A DNA stretch of 64,000 nt from JBOCEF01 sp047610385 (GCA_047610385.1 JBLGAC010000004.1:62001-126000), one strand, 5' to 3'; positions 25,822-34,736 are shown, counted from the first letter of the stretch. Program-made: numbers and translations. The notes: a model not told the origin generated them from the sequence alone.

Positions 25822-26853
25822 TCAGGGAAAGATGGGCGCCGCGGTCAGGCCATCTGTCTCAGGCAGGCCCAGCATGATGTTCGCCACCTGCACCGCTTGG
25901 CCTGATGCGCCCTTCACCAGATTGTCGATCACCGACACGATGATCGTGCGCCCCGGACGCCGGTCAGCAATCACGCCGATGCGGCACAGGTTGGACCCTT
26001 TGACATGCCAGGTGCCTGGTGCCTCTCCGATCGGCATGATTTCGACGAACGGTTCCTGCGCATAGCGGGCCGCCAGCGTTTCATGCACCAGACCTGCGTC
26101 GCCTTTGACGTAGATGGTGCCGAGGATGCCGCGGTTCATGGGCACCAGATGCGGCGTGAATGCAGCCATGACCGGCTTTCCAGCGGCTTTCGACAGCTCT
26201 TGATCAAATTCCGAGGTGTGCCGGTGCCCGCCAATGCCATACGCTTTGGCACCTTCGGTGATCTCTGAGAACAGCTTCCATTCAGCGGCGGAGCGTCCTG
26301 CGCCGGTGATCCCGGTCTTGCTGTCGATCACGATGTCGTCAGGATCGATCACGCCTGCCTCAAGCAATGGCACCAGCGGCAGCAGGCCGTTGACCACAAA
26401 GCAGCCGGTGCCTGCTGCCAGACGGCAGGTCTTCAGGTCTTCGCGGTAAAATTCGGGCAGGCCGTACACCGCCACCTTTTGCAGCTCAGGCGCAAGATGC
26501 ACGTGGCCGTACCATTTTTCGTACATGGCCGGATCGCGCAGGCGGAAATCAGCGGACAGATCCACGATCTTGATGTGCGCAGGCACGGCGGCCAGCGCCG
26601 CCTGCGTCGTGGCGTGCGGCAGGGCGCAGAACACCAGATCCAGCGAAGACCAGTCCAGATCCTCAATCCGGCACAGGACTGGCAGGTCCAGATGCGAGAA
26701 TTGCGGATAGACAGCACCCATGGTTTTGCCAGCGCTGCGGTCGGCGGTCAGCGCCGTGATGCGCATGGACGGATGTCCAAGAAGGATCCGCAACAGTTCA
26801 GCGCCGGTATAGCCGCTTGCGCCCAGGATCGCGACGCGGGTGATGGTCGTCAT
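25822..26853 (-). CDS. argC: N-acetyl-gamma-glutamyl-phosphate reductase
   Basis: NADPH-dependent third step of arginine synthesis. 343 residues. The nucleotide-binding N-terminus is VAILGASGYTGAELLRIL; AAGTGCFVVNGLLPLVPLL carries the catalytic cysteine; GGHRHTSEFDQELSKAAG supplies the conserved His region; HLVPMNRGILGTIYV matches the C-terminal family block. The ATG follows GAGGAA. argG, another arginine gene, lies 6.5 kb away on the other strand, so the two are not in one operon. Confidence 0.95.
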   Translation of the reverse strand: MTTITRVAILGASGYTGAELLRILLGHPSMRITALTADRSAGKTMGAVYPQFSHLDLPVLCRIEDLDWSSLDLVFCALPHATTQAALAAVPAHIKIVDLSADFRLRDPAMYEKWYGHVHLAPELQKVAVYGLPEFYREDLKTCRLAAGTGCFVVNGLLPLVPLLEAGVIDPDDIVIDSKTGITGAGRSAAEWKLFSEITEGAKAYGIGGHRHTSEFDQELSKAAGKPVMAAFTPHLVPMNRGILGTIYVKGDAGLVHETLAARYAQEPFVEIMPIGEAPGTWHVKGSNLCRIGVIADRRPGRTIIVSVIDNLVKGASGQAVQVANIMLGLPETDGLTAAPIFP

Positions 26854-26985
26854 GGGATGGTTCCTCGCTTGTCTTCTCAGGCCGTGAGGGGCCGGAGCGT
26901 GTGACTGGCTTATCTCAATGGTGCGGCGCGGGGCAAGTCGGCAGGGCCTGCGGGGTGCCCCCCGGCCGCGCGTCTTGCGCCCCGC

Positions 26986-27882
26986 TCAGCCCGACAGCGG
27001 CCTGCCGGTCATCCGTCGTGGGGCCGGGCCGTCATAGTCAAAGCCATAGGACAGGTCGGGCAGGGGGCACGGCGATAGGCGATAAGTTTCCTCGCGCAGC
27101 CAATGCATCAGCGCGGCGGCGTCGGCGCCGCGGGCGGCCACGGCCTCGGGGGGGATCGGGGCGCCGATGATGGCGGTCACCTCCCCACCGACACGGCGGT
27201 GGAATTCGTGGATCAGCAGTGCAAGGCGCAGCGTGTAATGCAGATGGCTGGCCACCTGAAAGCGCCGCGAATTGGCACCGTCAAAATAAACCGGCACCAC
27301 TGGCGCCCTGGATTTCAGCGCAATCCGCGCGGTGAACGTCTTCCACGGCGGGTCCATGGCGCGGCTGAACGGGCGCAGCGCCGTGCTGACCGTGCCGCCG
27401 GGAAAGATGCCCACCACGCCCCCCGCGGCCAGATGCGCCAGCGCGGCCTTGCGGGTGGCCACGTTCAGCGCACGGGCCGCGCGCCCACCGTCAAAGCTGA
27501 TCGGCAATACGGCGCGGGTCACTTCGGCGCTGCGGTTGAACACCTGGTTGGCGACGATGCGGAAATCTGGGCGGCGCGCGGACAGCATGCGCCCCATCAT
27601 CAGTCCGTCCAGAATTCCGAACGGATGGTTTGCGATCACCAGCGCCGGGCCTGTGGCGGGAATGTTGGCCAGCCCTGCGCCCGGCAATGACAGCCCGATG
27701 TCGTAGCGCCGGGCGATCACATCCCAGAAATCGGCACCCGCGGCGACCTCGGCCTCATAGCCCTCAGCCAAGGTCACGAGGCGCTGGCGCCCCGACAAGG
27801 TTTCAAGCCCATGGATGAGCGCACGCCCCACGCGGCTGCGCGCGCCGGGGGCGTAGGTGATTTCTGTGGCGGCGCCGGTCAT
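26986..27882 (-). CDS. Lysophospholipid acyltransferase-family protein
   Basis: 298 residues. ANHPFGILDGLMMGR is the NHx4D acyltransferase motif (HPFGILD), and GIFPGGTVST matches the phosphate-binding EGT-like motif with Pro-Gly-Gly. Such proteins acylate glycerophospholipids or ornithine lipids; in alphaproteobacteria some members make ornithine lipids (OlsA-like) but the substrate cannot be read here. The ATG at 27882 follows GGAG; a longer frame start at 27942 lacks support. Confidence 0.85.
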   Translation of the reverse strand: MTGAATEITYAPGARSRVGRALIHGLETLSGRQRLVTLAEGYEAEVAAGADFWDVIARRYDIGLSLPGAGLANIPATGPALVIANHPFGILDGLMMGRMLSARRPDFRIVANQVFNRSAEVTRAVLPISFDGGRAARALNVATRKAALAHLAAGGVVGIFPGGTVSTALRPFSRAMDPPWKTFTARIALKSRAPVVPVYFDGANSRRFQVASHLHYTLRLALLIHEFHRRVGGEVTAIIGAPIPPEAVAARGADAAALMHWLREETYRLSPCPLPDLSYGFDYDGPAPRRMTGRPLSG

Positions 27883-28203
27883 GGCAGGCTCCGTTGGCGA
27901 TGGAATAGCGAAATTCTTCCGCCGAGGTGGTGGCGCCCGCAAGCCCCCCGGTCAACGAAAAAAAGGCCCAAGGCGATGCCTGACTCTATCCGAAACTTTG
28001 ATCCAGATGCCGATCAGCGTCTGGACAGCCAACGGTGCACGCTTTTTTTGCGTTGCCCCAAGCGTCACCCTGAACATGGGCACCTTTCCCGGCGGGGATC
28101 ACCGACCGCGCGGCAAAACCGTCGATGGCCCATGTCGATACTGCTCCGCAGATCAGCCGCAGGCATCCTGCCCCGGTGGGCGCGGCGCTTTGAAAGCATT
28201 GCA
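27883..28203. other. Gene-poor gap between the acyltransferase gene and the rpsI terminator
   Basis: 321 bases with no convincing coding frame on either strand. It includes an A-rich run near 27958-27964 and the presumed promoter of the acyltransferase gene, which I could not pin to a consensus. Nothing else recognisable. Confidence 0.5.
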
Positions 28204-28235
28204 TGAAAAAAAGGCGCAGTGACCACTGCGCCTTT
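28204..28235 (-). terminator. Rho-independent terminator of the rplM-rpsI operon
   Basis: A perfect 12-bp stem (AAAGGCGCAGTG with its complement) and a two-base loop, followed on the minus strand by a run of about seven T. It lies 43 bases past the rpsI stop codon. Confidence 0.92.
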
Positions 28236-28278
28236 CTGATTGTCTGGTCCACCGGGGATCCCGGCAGAAGGGCTGTCT

Positions 28279-28773
28279 TCAGCGCTTGGAGAACTGGAAC
28301 GAACGACGTGCCTTGCGGCGGCCATACTTCTTACGTTCAACCACACGGCTGTCGCGGGTCAGGAACCCGGCGGCTTTCAGCGCGCCACGCAGCGACGGCT
28401 CATACAGCGTCAGCGCCTTGGAGATGCCGTGCTTCACCGCGCCGGCCTGGCCGGAAAGTCCACCGCCCTTGACGGTGGACATCACGTCAAACTGGCCGGT
28501 CACGCCACAGACACCAAAGGCCTGGCCGATCAGCATCTGCAGCACCGGGCGGGCAAAGTATTCCGCCATCGGCTTGCCGTTGACGACAACTTTGCCGGAT
28601 CCGGGGCGGATCCAGACACGGGCGACCGCGTCCTTGCGCTTGCCGGTGGCATAAGAGCGGCCGAGCGCATCGCGCACGGGCTCTTTCGGGGTCGCGATGA
28701 CTTCGGCGAGCACGATGTCGGCGCCGGAAACCGCATCTTTCAACTCGTCGAGCGACTTGATCTCGTCGGACAT
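28279..28773 (-). CDS. rpsI: 30S ribosomal protein S9
   Basis: 164 residues. The C-terminal 130 form the S9 fold: RSYATGKRKDAVARVWIRPGSG, ARPVLQMLIGQAFG, GGGLSGQAGAVKHGISKAL and the basic tail KKYGRRKARRSFQFSKR, which ends in the conserved KR that reaches the ribosomal P site. An acidic N-terminal extension of about 35 residues is common in alphaproteobacteria. It follows rplM with a two-base gap and shares its promoter. Confidence 0.98.
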   Translation of the reverse strand: MSDEIKSLDELKDAVSGADIVLAEVIATPKEPVRDALGRSYATGKRKDAVARVWIRPGSGKVVVNGKPMAEYFARPVLQMLIGQAFGVCGVTGQFDVMSTVKGGGLSGQAGAVKHGISKALTLYEPSLRGALKAAGFLTRDSRVVERKKYGRRKARRSFQFSKR

Positions 28774-28775
28774 GT

Positions 28776-29240
28776 TCAGGCGCTCCGGGTGTTCTTGGCG
28801 TTCATGGACTTGACGTCCACAACTTCGGGGGACTGGGCCTCATGCGGGTGCTCGGCGCTGGCATAGAGGCGCAGATTGGTCAGCTGCTTGCGGCTCAGCG
28901 GACCACCGGGCAGCATGCGCTGGACGGCTTTGAACAGCACACGCTCGGGGAAGCGACCCTCAAGGATCTGGCTCGCCGTGCGGGATTTGATGCCGCCCGG
29001 GTGGCCGGTGTGCCAGTAATAGGTTTTGTCGGCACGCTTGCGCCCGGTCAGCTGCACTTTGTCGGCATTGATGACGATAACATTGTCACCCATGTCCATG
29101 TGCGGCGTGAACGAAGGCTTGTGCTTGCCGCGAAGGCGCATGGCGATCTGGGAGGCGAGCCGCCCCAGAACCACGCCTTCCGCGTCGATCAACACCCACT
29201 TCTTGTCGATGTCGGACGGTTTGGCGGAGAAGGTTTTCAT
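28776..29240 (-). CDS. rplM: 50S ribosomal protein L13
   Basis: 154 residues. Typical L13 blocks are KKWVLIDAEGVVLGRLASQIA, MGDNVIVINADKVQLTGRK, YYWHTGHPGGIKSRTA and AVQRMLPGGPLSRKQLTNLRLYA. L13 is an early-assembly protein of the large subunit. It leads the two-gene rplM-rpsI operon; a promoter-like pair lies about 120 bases upstream. Confidence 0.98.
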   Translation of the reverse strand: MKTFSAKPSDIDKKWVLIDAEGVVLGRLASQIAMRLRGKHKPSFTPHMDMGDNVIVINADKVQLTGRKRADKTYYWHTGHPGGIKSRTASQILEGRFPERVLFKAVQRMLPGGPLSRKQLTNLRLYASAEHPHEAQSPEVVDVKSMNAKNTRSA

Positions 29241-29598
29241 TGTCGGTCCGTCGATCCTGTCGGGTTGCGCCGCGCCGCGCTGGCGGGCGGTCCCGGGGTT
29301 GCCGGGGCGGGATGCGGCGCGATTCCCATGTATGCATAGGTGTCTCGCCGCGGATTGCAGGGTTTCTACCTGAGCCCACGGTCAAGTCAATCGCGATTTG
29401 CGCGGAAAAGTCGTTACAAATCAATGGTGCTGGCAGTGGGGTTTATAGATACCCCAATTTTTAACCCCCATCCCGGCCCGATACATGATCCGCCCCCGTG
29501 CCTTGTGCCCACAGATGCCCCTGCGCCGCGGCAGAATCGCCCCCGCCAGCCCCGCCAGCCCCGCCAGCGCGGCATGGACCGGGGCATTGGCGCAACCG
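29241..29598. other. rplM upstream region
   Basis: 358 bases without a supported gene. It contains the candidate rplM promoter (29363-29390), a short hairpin TGGGGT/ACCCCA with an AT-rich loop followed by ATTTTT on the plus strand (about 29436-29462), and three tandem CCCCGCCAG units near 29539-29565. The hairpin faces away from both flanking minus-strand genes, so its role is unclear. Confidence 0.45.
29363..29390 (-). promoter_or_regulatory. Candidate sigma-70-type promoter of rplM-rpsI
   Basis: On the minus strand TTGACT and TAGAAA are separated by 16 bases, about 120 bases upstream of the rplM ATG. A strong -35 box is expected for ribosomal protein genes. Confidence 0.5.
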
Positions 29599-30027
29599 TC
29601 ACCGCGTGGGCGGGATCGCGTAGGTCAGCGTCGCATGCGCCACTGGCCCGTCCACCCCCGGCGACAGCAGCGTCGCGTCGCCGACCGCCAGCGTCCTGCC
29701 CAGCTTCAGGATACGCGCCTCGCACACCAGATCCACTGGCGCGGGCTTGCGCATGAAATTGATCGAGCAGCTTGTGGTCACCGTCAGCGCCTGGCGCCCG
29801 ATCATGCCCAGCACGGCGATGTAGAACCCGCAATCGACCAGGCTGAACATCGAGGGGCCCGAAATCGTGCCTCCGGGGCGCAGATGCGCGTCGGTCACAT
29901 TCAGCCGCACGCGTGCGAACATGGGGGACAGCGCCTCAATGGCGAATTCACCGCGGACCTGGGGGAACACGTCATCCAGATACGCCATGGCTTCGTCGGC
30001 GGTCAGCAGCAGCTTGCGGTCATTCAT
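29599..30027 (-). CDS. PaaI-family hotdog thioesterase
   Basis: 142 residues with a hotdog fold: NVTDAHLRPGGTISGPSMFSLVDCGFY, where the central segment supplies the substrate tunnel and helix, then SINFMRKPAPVDLVCEARILKLGR and a terminal strand. Such enzymes hydrolyse acyl-CoA thioesters; specificity is unknown. The ATG at 30027 is chosen because the longer frame extending upstream runs antisense to the enoyl-CoA hydratase gene and through the repeats. The divergent neighbour also handles acyl-CoA, so the two may serve the same pathway. Confidence 0.85.
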   Translation of the reverse strand: MNDRKLLLTADEAMAYLDDVFPQVRGEFAIEALSPMFARVRLNVTDAHLRPGGTISGPSMFSLVDCGFYIAVLGMIGRQALTVTTSCSINFMRKPAPVDLVCEARILKLGRTLAVGDATLLSPGVDGPVAHATLTYAIPPTR

Positions 30028-30081
30028 CGGCGCCAGATCCCTTGTAACATCGGCGATCAAACAAGCGCGGCGGGCGCCAAG

Positions 30082-30182
30082 GCGCAAGCCCCCTTTGGGG
30101 AGGTACCGCGCAAGCCCCCTTGGGACGGTGTTGCGCAAGCCCCCTTGGGGCGGTGTTGCGCAAGCCCCCTTGGGGCGGGGCG
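30082..30182. repeat. Four tandem 25-base repeats between divergent acyl-CoA genes
   Basis: Units start at about 30082, 30108, 30133 and 30158. Each begins GCGCAAGCCCCC and contains CCCCTTGGGG or a near match, so each can fold on itself. Units two to four differ by only a few bases. They fill half the gap between the thioesterase and hydratase starts. Confidence 0.85.
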
Positions 30183-30231
30183 GCGGCTCGGCTAGGCTTG
30201 TCGCGACATGCCGCCATGAAAGGGACCCGCC

Positions 30232-31032
30232 ATGACCGCCCACGATGACATCTTGATCAGCGAACGCCTTGGGTCCGTGCACCGCCTGACGCTGAACGAC
30301 CCCAAGCGCCTGAACGCGCTGTCTGAGGAAATGCTGACCCTGCTGCAAGATCAGATCGATGCGCTGATGGCCGATCCCACCGCCCGCGCGCTGGTGATCC
30401 GCGGGACCGGGAAAGCGTTCTGCGCCGGGCATGACCTGCGCCAGATGCAGGCCGGGCGGCAGGCTGCGGACGGCGGGCGCGGCTATTTCAACGCGCTGTT
30501 TGCAAAATGCGCGCGGTTCATGACATCCCTGCGCCGTCTGCCGATCCCGGTGATTGCCGAAGTGCACGGGGTCGCCACCGCCGCGGGCTGCCAGCTGGTC
30601 GCCACCGCCGACATGGCCGTGGCCGCCGACACCACGCGCTTTGGGGTGAACGGGGTGAACATCGGGCTGTTCTGCTCCACGCCCATGGTGGCGCTGACCC
30701 GCAACATCGCGCCCAAACAGGCGTTTGAAATGCTGACCACCGGGGATTTCATCACCGCCGCCCGCGCGCTGGAACTGGGCCTTGTGAACCGCGTCGTGCC
30801 CGAAGGGACGCAAGGGGACGTGGCCATGGAGCTGGCTGGCAAAGTGGCCACCAAGCTGCCTGCCGCCGTGCGCGTGGGCAAAGAGGCATTTTACGCCCAG
30901 TCTGACATGACCCTCGACGCCGCTTACGCCTATACCGGCCGCGTGATGGCAGAGAACATGCTGCTGCGCGACACGAATGAAGGGGTGACAGCGTTTCTTG
31001 AAAAGCGCGATCCCGATTGGCAGGGCAAGTGA
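30232..31032 (+). CDS. Enoyl-CoA hydratase/isomerase family protein
   Basis: 266 residues with the crotonase fold: LNDPKRLNALSEEML, GTGKAFCAGHDLRQM (first oxyanion-hole segment) and EVHGVATAAGCQLVATADMAV (second). FGVNGVNIGLFCSTPMVAL follows. The C-terminus (EGVTAFLEKRDPDWQGK) is typical. Substrate cannot be fixed; the group includes short-chain enoyl-CoA hydratases and isomerases. The ATG at 30232 follows AAAGGGA. Its TGA overlaps the GTG of the broken small gene that follows. Confidence 0.88.
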   Translation: MTAHDDILISERLGSVHRLTLNDPKRLNALSEEMLTLLQDQIDALMADPTARALVIRGTGKAFCAGHDLRQMQAGRQAADGGRGYFNALFAKCARFMTSLRRLPIPVIAEVHGVATAAGCQLVATADMAVAADTTRFGVNGVNIGLFCSTPMVALTRNIAPKQAFEMLTTGDFITAARALELGLVNRVVPEGTQGDVAMELAGKVATKLPAAVRVGKEAFYAQSDMTLDAAYAYTGRVMAENMLLRDTNEGVTAFLEKRDPDWQGK

Positions 31033-31247
31033 TCCGCCTTGCCCTGATCGCGGCGCTGGCGATCGGTGCGCGGGCATAGGCGCAGGACGCCAGGTCGGTA
31101 GCGGATGCGGCGGGCGGCAAGGCGATCGCGGGCACCCAGCGCGCGGTGGTTTCGCAGCGAGTGTTCCGCGCCAGCCCCAAGCCCGAATGCCGCGCCCTGT
31201 TCGACGGCGCCCCGGCCAAGTGCAGCGCAACCCAGAATTTTAGCTAA
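31029..31247 (+). pseudogene. Small exported-protein gene interrupted by one in-frame TAG
   Basis: Read from a GTG that overlaps the hydratase stop (GTGA). The frame gives a signal-peptide-like start (MIRLALIAALAIGARA), then TAG at 31077-31079, then an uninterrupted 55-codon frame beginning AQDARSVADAAGGKAIAG and containing two Cys (PKPECRAL and PAKCSATQ), ending at TAA 31245-31247. The TAG sits just where a signal peptidase site (AxA) would end, and CAG (Gln) would be a one-base change. So this looks like a recently broken gene, a sequencing error, or a read-through stop. Family not recognised. Confidence 0.6.
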
Positions 31248-31254
31248 AATTCTG
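31233..31254. terminator. Perfect 22-base AT-rich palindrome at a convergent gene end
   Basis: CAGAATTTTAG followed directly by its exact reverse complement. It overlaps the last codons of the broken gene at 31029 and lies 66 bases before the end of the minus-strand thiolase gene. With TTTT and AAAA inside its arms it could act as a bidirectional terminator. A structurally similar element is at 37556-37578. Confidence 0.65.
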
Positions 31255-31319
31255 CGCCGAACGACGCGGACGCGCCCCGGTTTTCCGAGGCGCGTCGCAA
31301 TTTTGTCAGGCCCTTGGGG

Positions 31320-32498
31320 TCAAAGACGCTCAATTGCCAGCGCGATGCCTTGGCCGCCGCCGATGCACATGGTGATCAGGCCGTAGCGCCCACCGATCCG
31401 CTCCAGCTCCGCCAGGCACTTGATGGTGATGATGGCGCCCGTGGCCCCCACCGGATGGCCGAGCGCGATGGCACCGCCGTTCGGGTTCACCTTTGCCGGG
31501 TCCAGACCCAGCTCCTTGTTCACCGCGCAGGCCTGCGCGGCGAACGCCTCGTTTGATTCGATCACGTCGAAGTCCGAGGCCTTGAGGCCCGTCTTCGCCA
31601 GCAGCGCCCGAACCGCAGGCACCGGGCCGATGCCCATGACTTCATGCCGAACGCCGGCATGGGCATAGCCCAGCAGGCGCGCGCGCGGCTTCAGCCCGGC
31701 CTTTTCGGCGGCCTCAGCATCGGCCAGCACCAGCGCGGCGGCGCCGTCATTGATGCCCGACGCGTTGCCTGCGGTGACTGACCCGCCCTTGCGGAACGCC
31801 GCGCGCAGACCTGCCAGCGCCTCGGGCGAGGTGGCCTTGGGGTGCTCATCCGTGTCGAACGCCACCATGTCGCGGCGCACGCGCACCTCGATCGGCAGGA
31901 TCTGGGATGCGAAGCGGCCCTCGGCGATGGCACGGGCGGCGCGGATCTGGCTCTCCATCGCGAAGGCGTCCTGCATCTCGCGGGTGATCTGGTGTTCATC
32001 CGCGACGTTTTCCGCCGTGACGCCCATATGCCCGACCCCGAACGGATCGTTCAGTGCGCCAAGCATCATGTCATGCATCGAGACGTCGCCCATCTTGTGG
32101 CCAAAGCGGATGGACTGGGTGGAATGAGGCGCGCGCGACATGGATTCGGCGCCCCCCGCCAAGGCAAAGGTCGTGTCACCCAGCATGATGTGCTGCGCCG
32201 CCGACACGATCGCCTGCGCGCCGGACCCGCACAGGCGGTTCACGTTGAACGCCGGGGTGGTTTCGGGGATGCCCGCATCCACCGCCGCGATGCGCGACAG
32301 GTACATGTCGCGCGGCTCAGTGTTGATGACGTGGCCGAAGACCACATGGCCGATCCGGTCCGGTTCAACGCCCGAACGCTTCATGGCCTCAATGGCGACG
32401 GCGGTCGCGGTCGCGGTGGGGGCGATGCCCGACAGCTTGCCACCGAACGTGCCGATGGCAGTGCGCGCGCCGTCAAGGATGACGATGTCTCGGGTCAT
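31320..32498 (-). CDS. Acetyl-CoA C-acetyltransferase (thiolase)
   Basis: 392 residues. All three catalytic regions are present: NRLCGSGAQAIVSA (nucleophilic Cys near residue 89), NGGAIALGHPVGATGA (His) and MCIGGGQGIALAIE (second Cys). It condenses two acetyl-CoA or cleaves acetoacetyl-CoA, and could complete use of acetoacetate from leucine breakdown or start polyhydroxybutyrate synthesis. A strong GGAGGAG lies before the ATG. No phaB or phaC is adjacent, so the pathway is not fixed. Confidence 0.93.
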   Translation of the reverse strand: MTRDIVILDGARTAIGTFGGKLSGIAPTATATAVAIEAMKRSGVEPDRIGHVVFGHVINTEPRDMYLSRIAAVDAGIPETTPAFNVNRLCGSGAQAIVSAAQHIMLGDTTFALAGGAESMSRAPHSTQSIRFGHKMGDVSMHDMMLGALNDPFGVGHMGVTAENVADEHQITREMQDAFAMESQIRAARAIAEGRFASQILPIEVRVRRDMVAFDTDEHPKATSPEALAGLRAAFRKGGSVTAGNASGINDGAAALVLADAEAAEKAGLKPRARLLGYAHAGVRHEVMGIGPVPAVRALLAKTGLKASDFDVIESNEAFAAQACAVNKELGLDPAKVNPNGGAIALGHPVGATGAIITIKCLAELERIGGRYGLITMCIGGGQGIALAIERL

Positions 32499-32580
32499 GG
32501 GGGGCTCCTCCGTATTTTGATTTTATGGGTTGTGTTTAACGCTGCGCCGCGCTGCACAAAAGCGCGCGCGTCGCCGCGGG

Positions 32581-33111
32581 TTACATTTGGGGCGGCCAGG
32601 GGCGCATGCGCTCAGCCTCGGACCAAGCCGTGATCCAGTCGGGCAGGGTCGGTGTCCAGTCGGTGCGGCCCAGCGATGCCGCCACCCGGTCGGTGTGCAC
32701 GATGCCGTCCTTGTCCACCACAGCGGCGCGGTAGACGGCGGTGTGCGCGGGCTGTCCACGCACCAGAGTCACATGTTCGATATAGATAAATTTCGCGTCG
32801 CGCCCGACCGCGCGCGACCGGATTTCAACCGGCGCGAACGGCGGCACCCTGCGGCGATACTGCACGCTTGCGCCCGCCATGGTCATGCGCCACCCCTCGC
32901 GCCTGCACATCGACAGCAACCCGGTGCGCAGCGCCAGCGGAATGCGCCCGATGTCCATCAAGGTCATGGAGCGCCCGTTGTTCAGTTCCATGAACGGGTC
33001 GATGTCCCACGGCCAGCAGCGGGTGTGGATGGTGTGCACCTCGCCGGGCACCAGCGGTGGCATCTTGCGTGCGGCGCGCATGGCGAGGGCGACGCGGATC
33101 AGCGGGTACAT
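32581..33111 (-). CDS. Acyl-CoA thioesterase-like hotdog protein
   Basis: 176 residues. HTIHTRCWPWDIDPFMELNNGR, with an Asp and Asn-Asn-Gly-Arg pattern, resembles the 4-hydroxybenzoyl-CoA thioesterase/acyl-ACP thioesterase hotdog family (typically DxDxxGHxNN). A later RRRVPPFAPVEIRSRAVGRD and KFIYIEHVTLV complete the fold. The ATG at 33111 follows AGGAG; an upstream extension to 33243 lacks support. Substrate unknown. Confidence 0.8.
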   Translation of the reverse strand: MYPLIRVALAMRAARKMPPLVPGEVHTIHTRCWPWDIDPFMELNNGRSMTLMDIGRIPLALRTGLLSMCRREGWRMTMAGASVQYRRRVPPFAPVEIRSRAVGRDAKFIYIEHVTLVRGQPAHTAVYRAAVVDKDGIVHTDRVAASLGRTDWTPTLPDWITAWSEAERMRPWPPQM

Positions 33112-33415
33112 AAGGCACGCTCCTGAGGTTGCGGCGCGGATCATGGCGCGGCGCGGGCGGCTTGAAAAGGGTGCCGTGTCGGAAAGTGAAACGCTGTTTC
33201 GAAAATGGCAGCTGCGCATCCCGGCCACGCCGCCGCTGCACAAATTCGCGCAGGATCTGGGTGGGCAGGGCGGCCCGGATGGTCAGGGTGTCCAGATCGC
33301 GCGCCCGCCGGTGCCGGGCGACCGAATGGGCACCATCAGCCTTCGCCATTTGCGCCCGCCCGCCAAAAGGCCTAAAACCGCGCGAAATTCATGCCTCAGC
33401 CTGCCGGAGCGCCCC

Positions 33416-34636
33416 ATGTCCAATCCGAAGAAAGTCGTCCTCGCCTATTCGGGCGGCCTCGACACGTCGATCATTCTGAAATGGCTGCAGGCCGAATATG
33501 GCTGTGAGGTGGTCACCTTCACCGCCGATCTGGGCCAGGGCGAGGAGCTGGAGCCTGCCCGCGCCAAGGCCGAGCTGCTGGGCATCAAGCCCGAAAACAT
33601 CTTCATCGAGGACGTGCGTGAGGAATTCGTGCGCGATTTTGTGTTCCCGATGTTCCGCGCCAATGCGGTCTATGAGGGGCTGTACCTGCTCGGCACCTCC
33701 ATCGCGCGGCCGTTGATTTCCAAGCGCTTGGTGGAAATCGCCGCCGAAGTCGGCGCTGATGCCGTGGCCCACGGTGCCACCGGCAAGGGCAATGATCAGG
33801 TGCGGTTCGAACTGGCGGCCTATGCGCTGAACCCCGACATCCGGGTGATTGCGCCGTGGCGTGAATGGGACCTGACATCGCGCACGCGCCTGCTGGAATA
33901 TGCTGAGCAGCATCAGGTGCCGGTCCCCCGCGACAAGCGCGGCGAGGCACCGTTTTCGGTCGATGCGAACCTGCTGCACACGTCCTCTGAGGGCAAAGTG
34001 CTGGAGGATCCGGCGCAGGAGGCGCCCGAATACGTCTATCAGCGCACCGTCAGCCCTGAGAACGCGCCCGACACCCCCGAATACATCGAAGTCGGCTTTG
34101 CAAAGGGCGATGCGTGCTCGATCAACGGCGAGGCCATGTCCCCCGCCACGATTCTGACCGCGCTGAACGAATATGGCGGCAGGCACGGGGTCGGGCGGCT
34201 TGATCTGGTTGAGGGGCGCTATGTGGGCATGAAATCCCGCGGCATCTATGAAACCCCCGGCGGCACCATCTTGCTGGAGGCCCATCGCGGGATTGAATCG
34301 ATCACGCTGGACCGCGGCGCGGCGCACCTAAAAGACCAGCTGATGCCGCAATATGCCGAGCTGATCTACAACGGCTACTGGTTCAGCCCTGAGCGTGAGA
34401 TGATGCAGGCCGCGATCGACAAGAGCCAGGAACATGTGACCGGCACCGTGCGCGTGAAGCTGTACAAAGGCATGGCGCAGACGGTGGGCCGCTGGTCGCC
34501 GTTCTCGCTCTATTCCGAGCAGCATGTGACGTTCGAAGACGACGCTGGCGCCTATGACCAGAAGGACGCGGCGGGCTTCATCAAGATCAACGCCCTGCGC
34601 CTGCGCCTGCTGGCGATGCGCGACCGCCGCGGCTGA
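33416..34636 (+). CDS. argG: Argininosuccinate synthase
   Basis: Joins citrulline and aspartate using ATP in arginine synthesis. 406 residues. The PP-loop is at the N-terminus (VVLAYSGGLDTSIILKW), followed by VAHGATGKGNDQVRFEL (nucleotide and substrate binding) and EDPAQEAPEYVYQRTVSPENAPD. The C-terminal KLYKGMAQTVGRWSPFSLYSEQHVTFEDD is also typical. The ATG at 33416 follows GGAG. A terminator-like hairpin lies 100 bases downstream. Confidence 0.97.
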   Translation: MSNPKKVVLAYSGGLDTSIILKWLQAEYGCEVVTFTADLGQGEELEPARAKAELLGIKPENIFIEDVREEFVRDFVFPMFRANAVYEGLYLLGTSIARPLISKRLVEIAAEVGADAVAHGATGKGNDQVRFELAAYALNPDIRVIAPWREWDLTSRTRLLEYAEQHQVPVPRDKRGEAPFSVDANLLHTSSEGKVLEDPAQEAPEYVYQRTVSPENAPDTPEYIEVGFAKGDACSINGEAMSPATILTALNEYGGRHGVGRLDLVEGRYVGMKSRGIYETPGGTILLEAHRGIESITLDRGAAHLKDQLMPQYAELIYNGYWFSPEREMMQAAIDKSQEHVTGTVRVKLYKGMAQTVGRWSPFSLYSEQHVTFEDDAGAYDQKDAAGFIKINALRLRLLAMRDRRG

Positions 34637-34736
34637 CTGCTGCCGCAGGGGCGACGCTTAGGGGCGACCTTGAGGGGCGCGACGCTGCCAGACGGTGGGA
34701 CGAGCGGCGGGGCGGGAAGTTGAGTATGCTTTGGGG

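Noticed and set aside
30082..30182. CRISPR-like array
   Set aside because: Units are adjacent with no unique spacers and no cas genes are present.
29599..31230. 543-codon minus-strand frame
   Set aside because: Only its last 142 codons are a real gene (thioesterase); the rest is antisense to the hydratase and runs through the tandem repeats.
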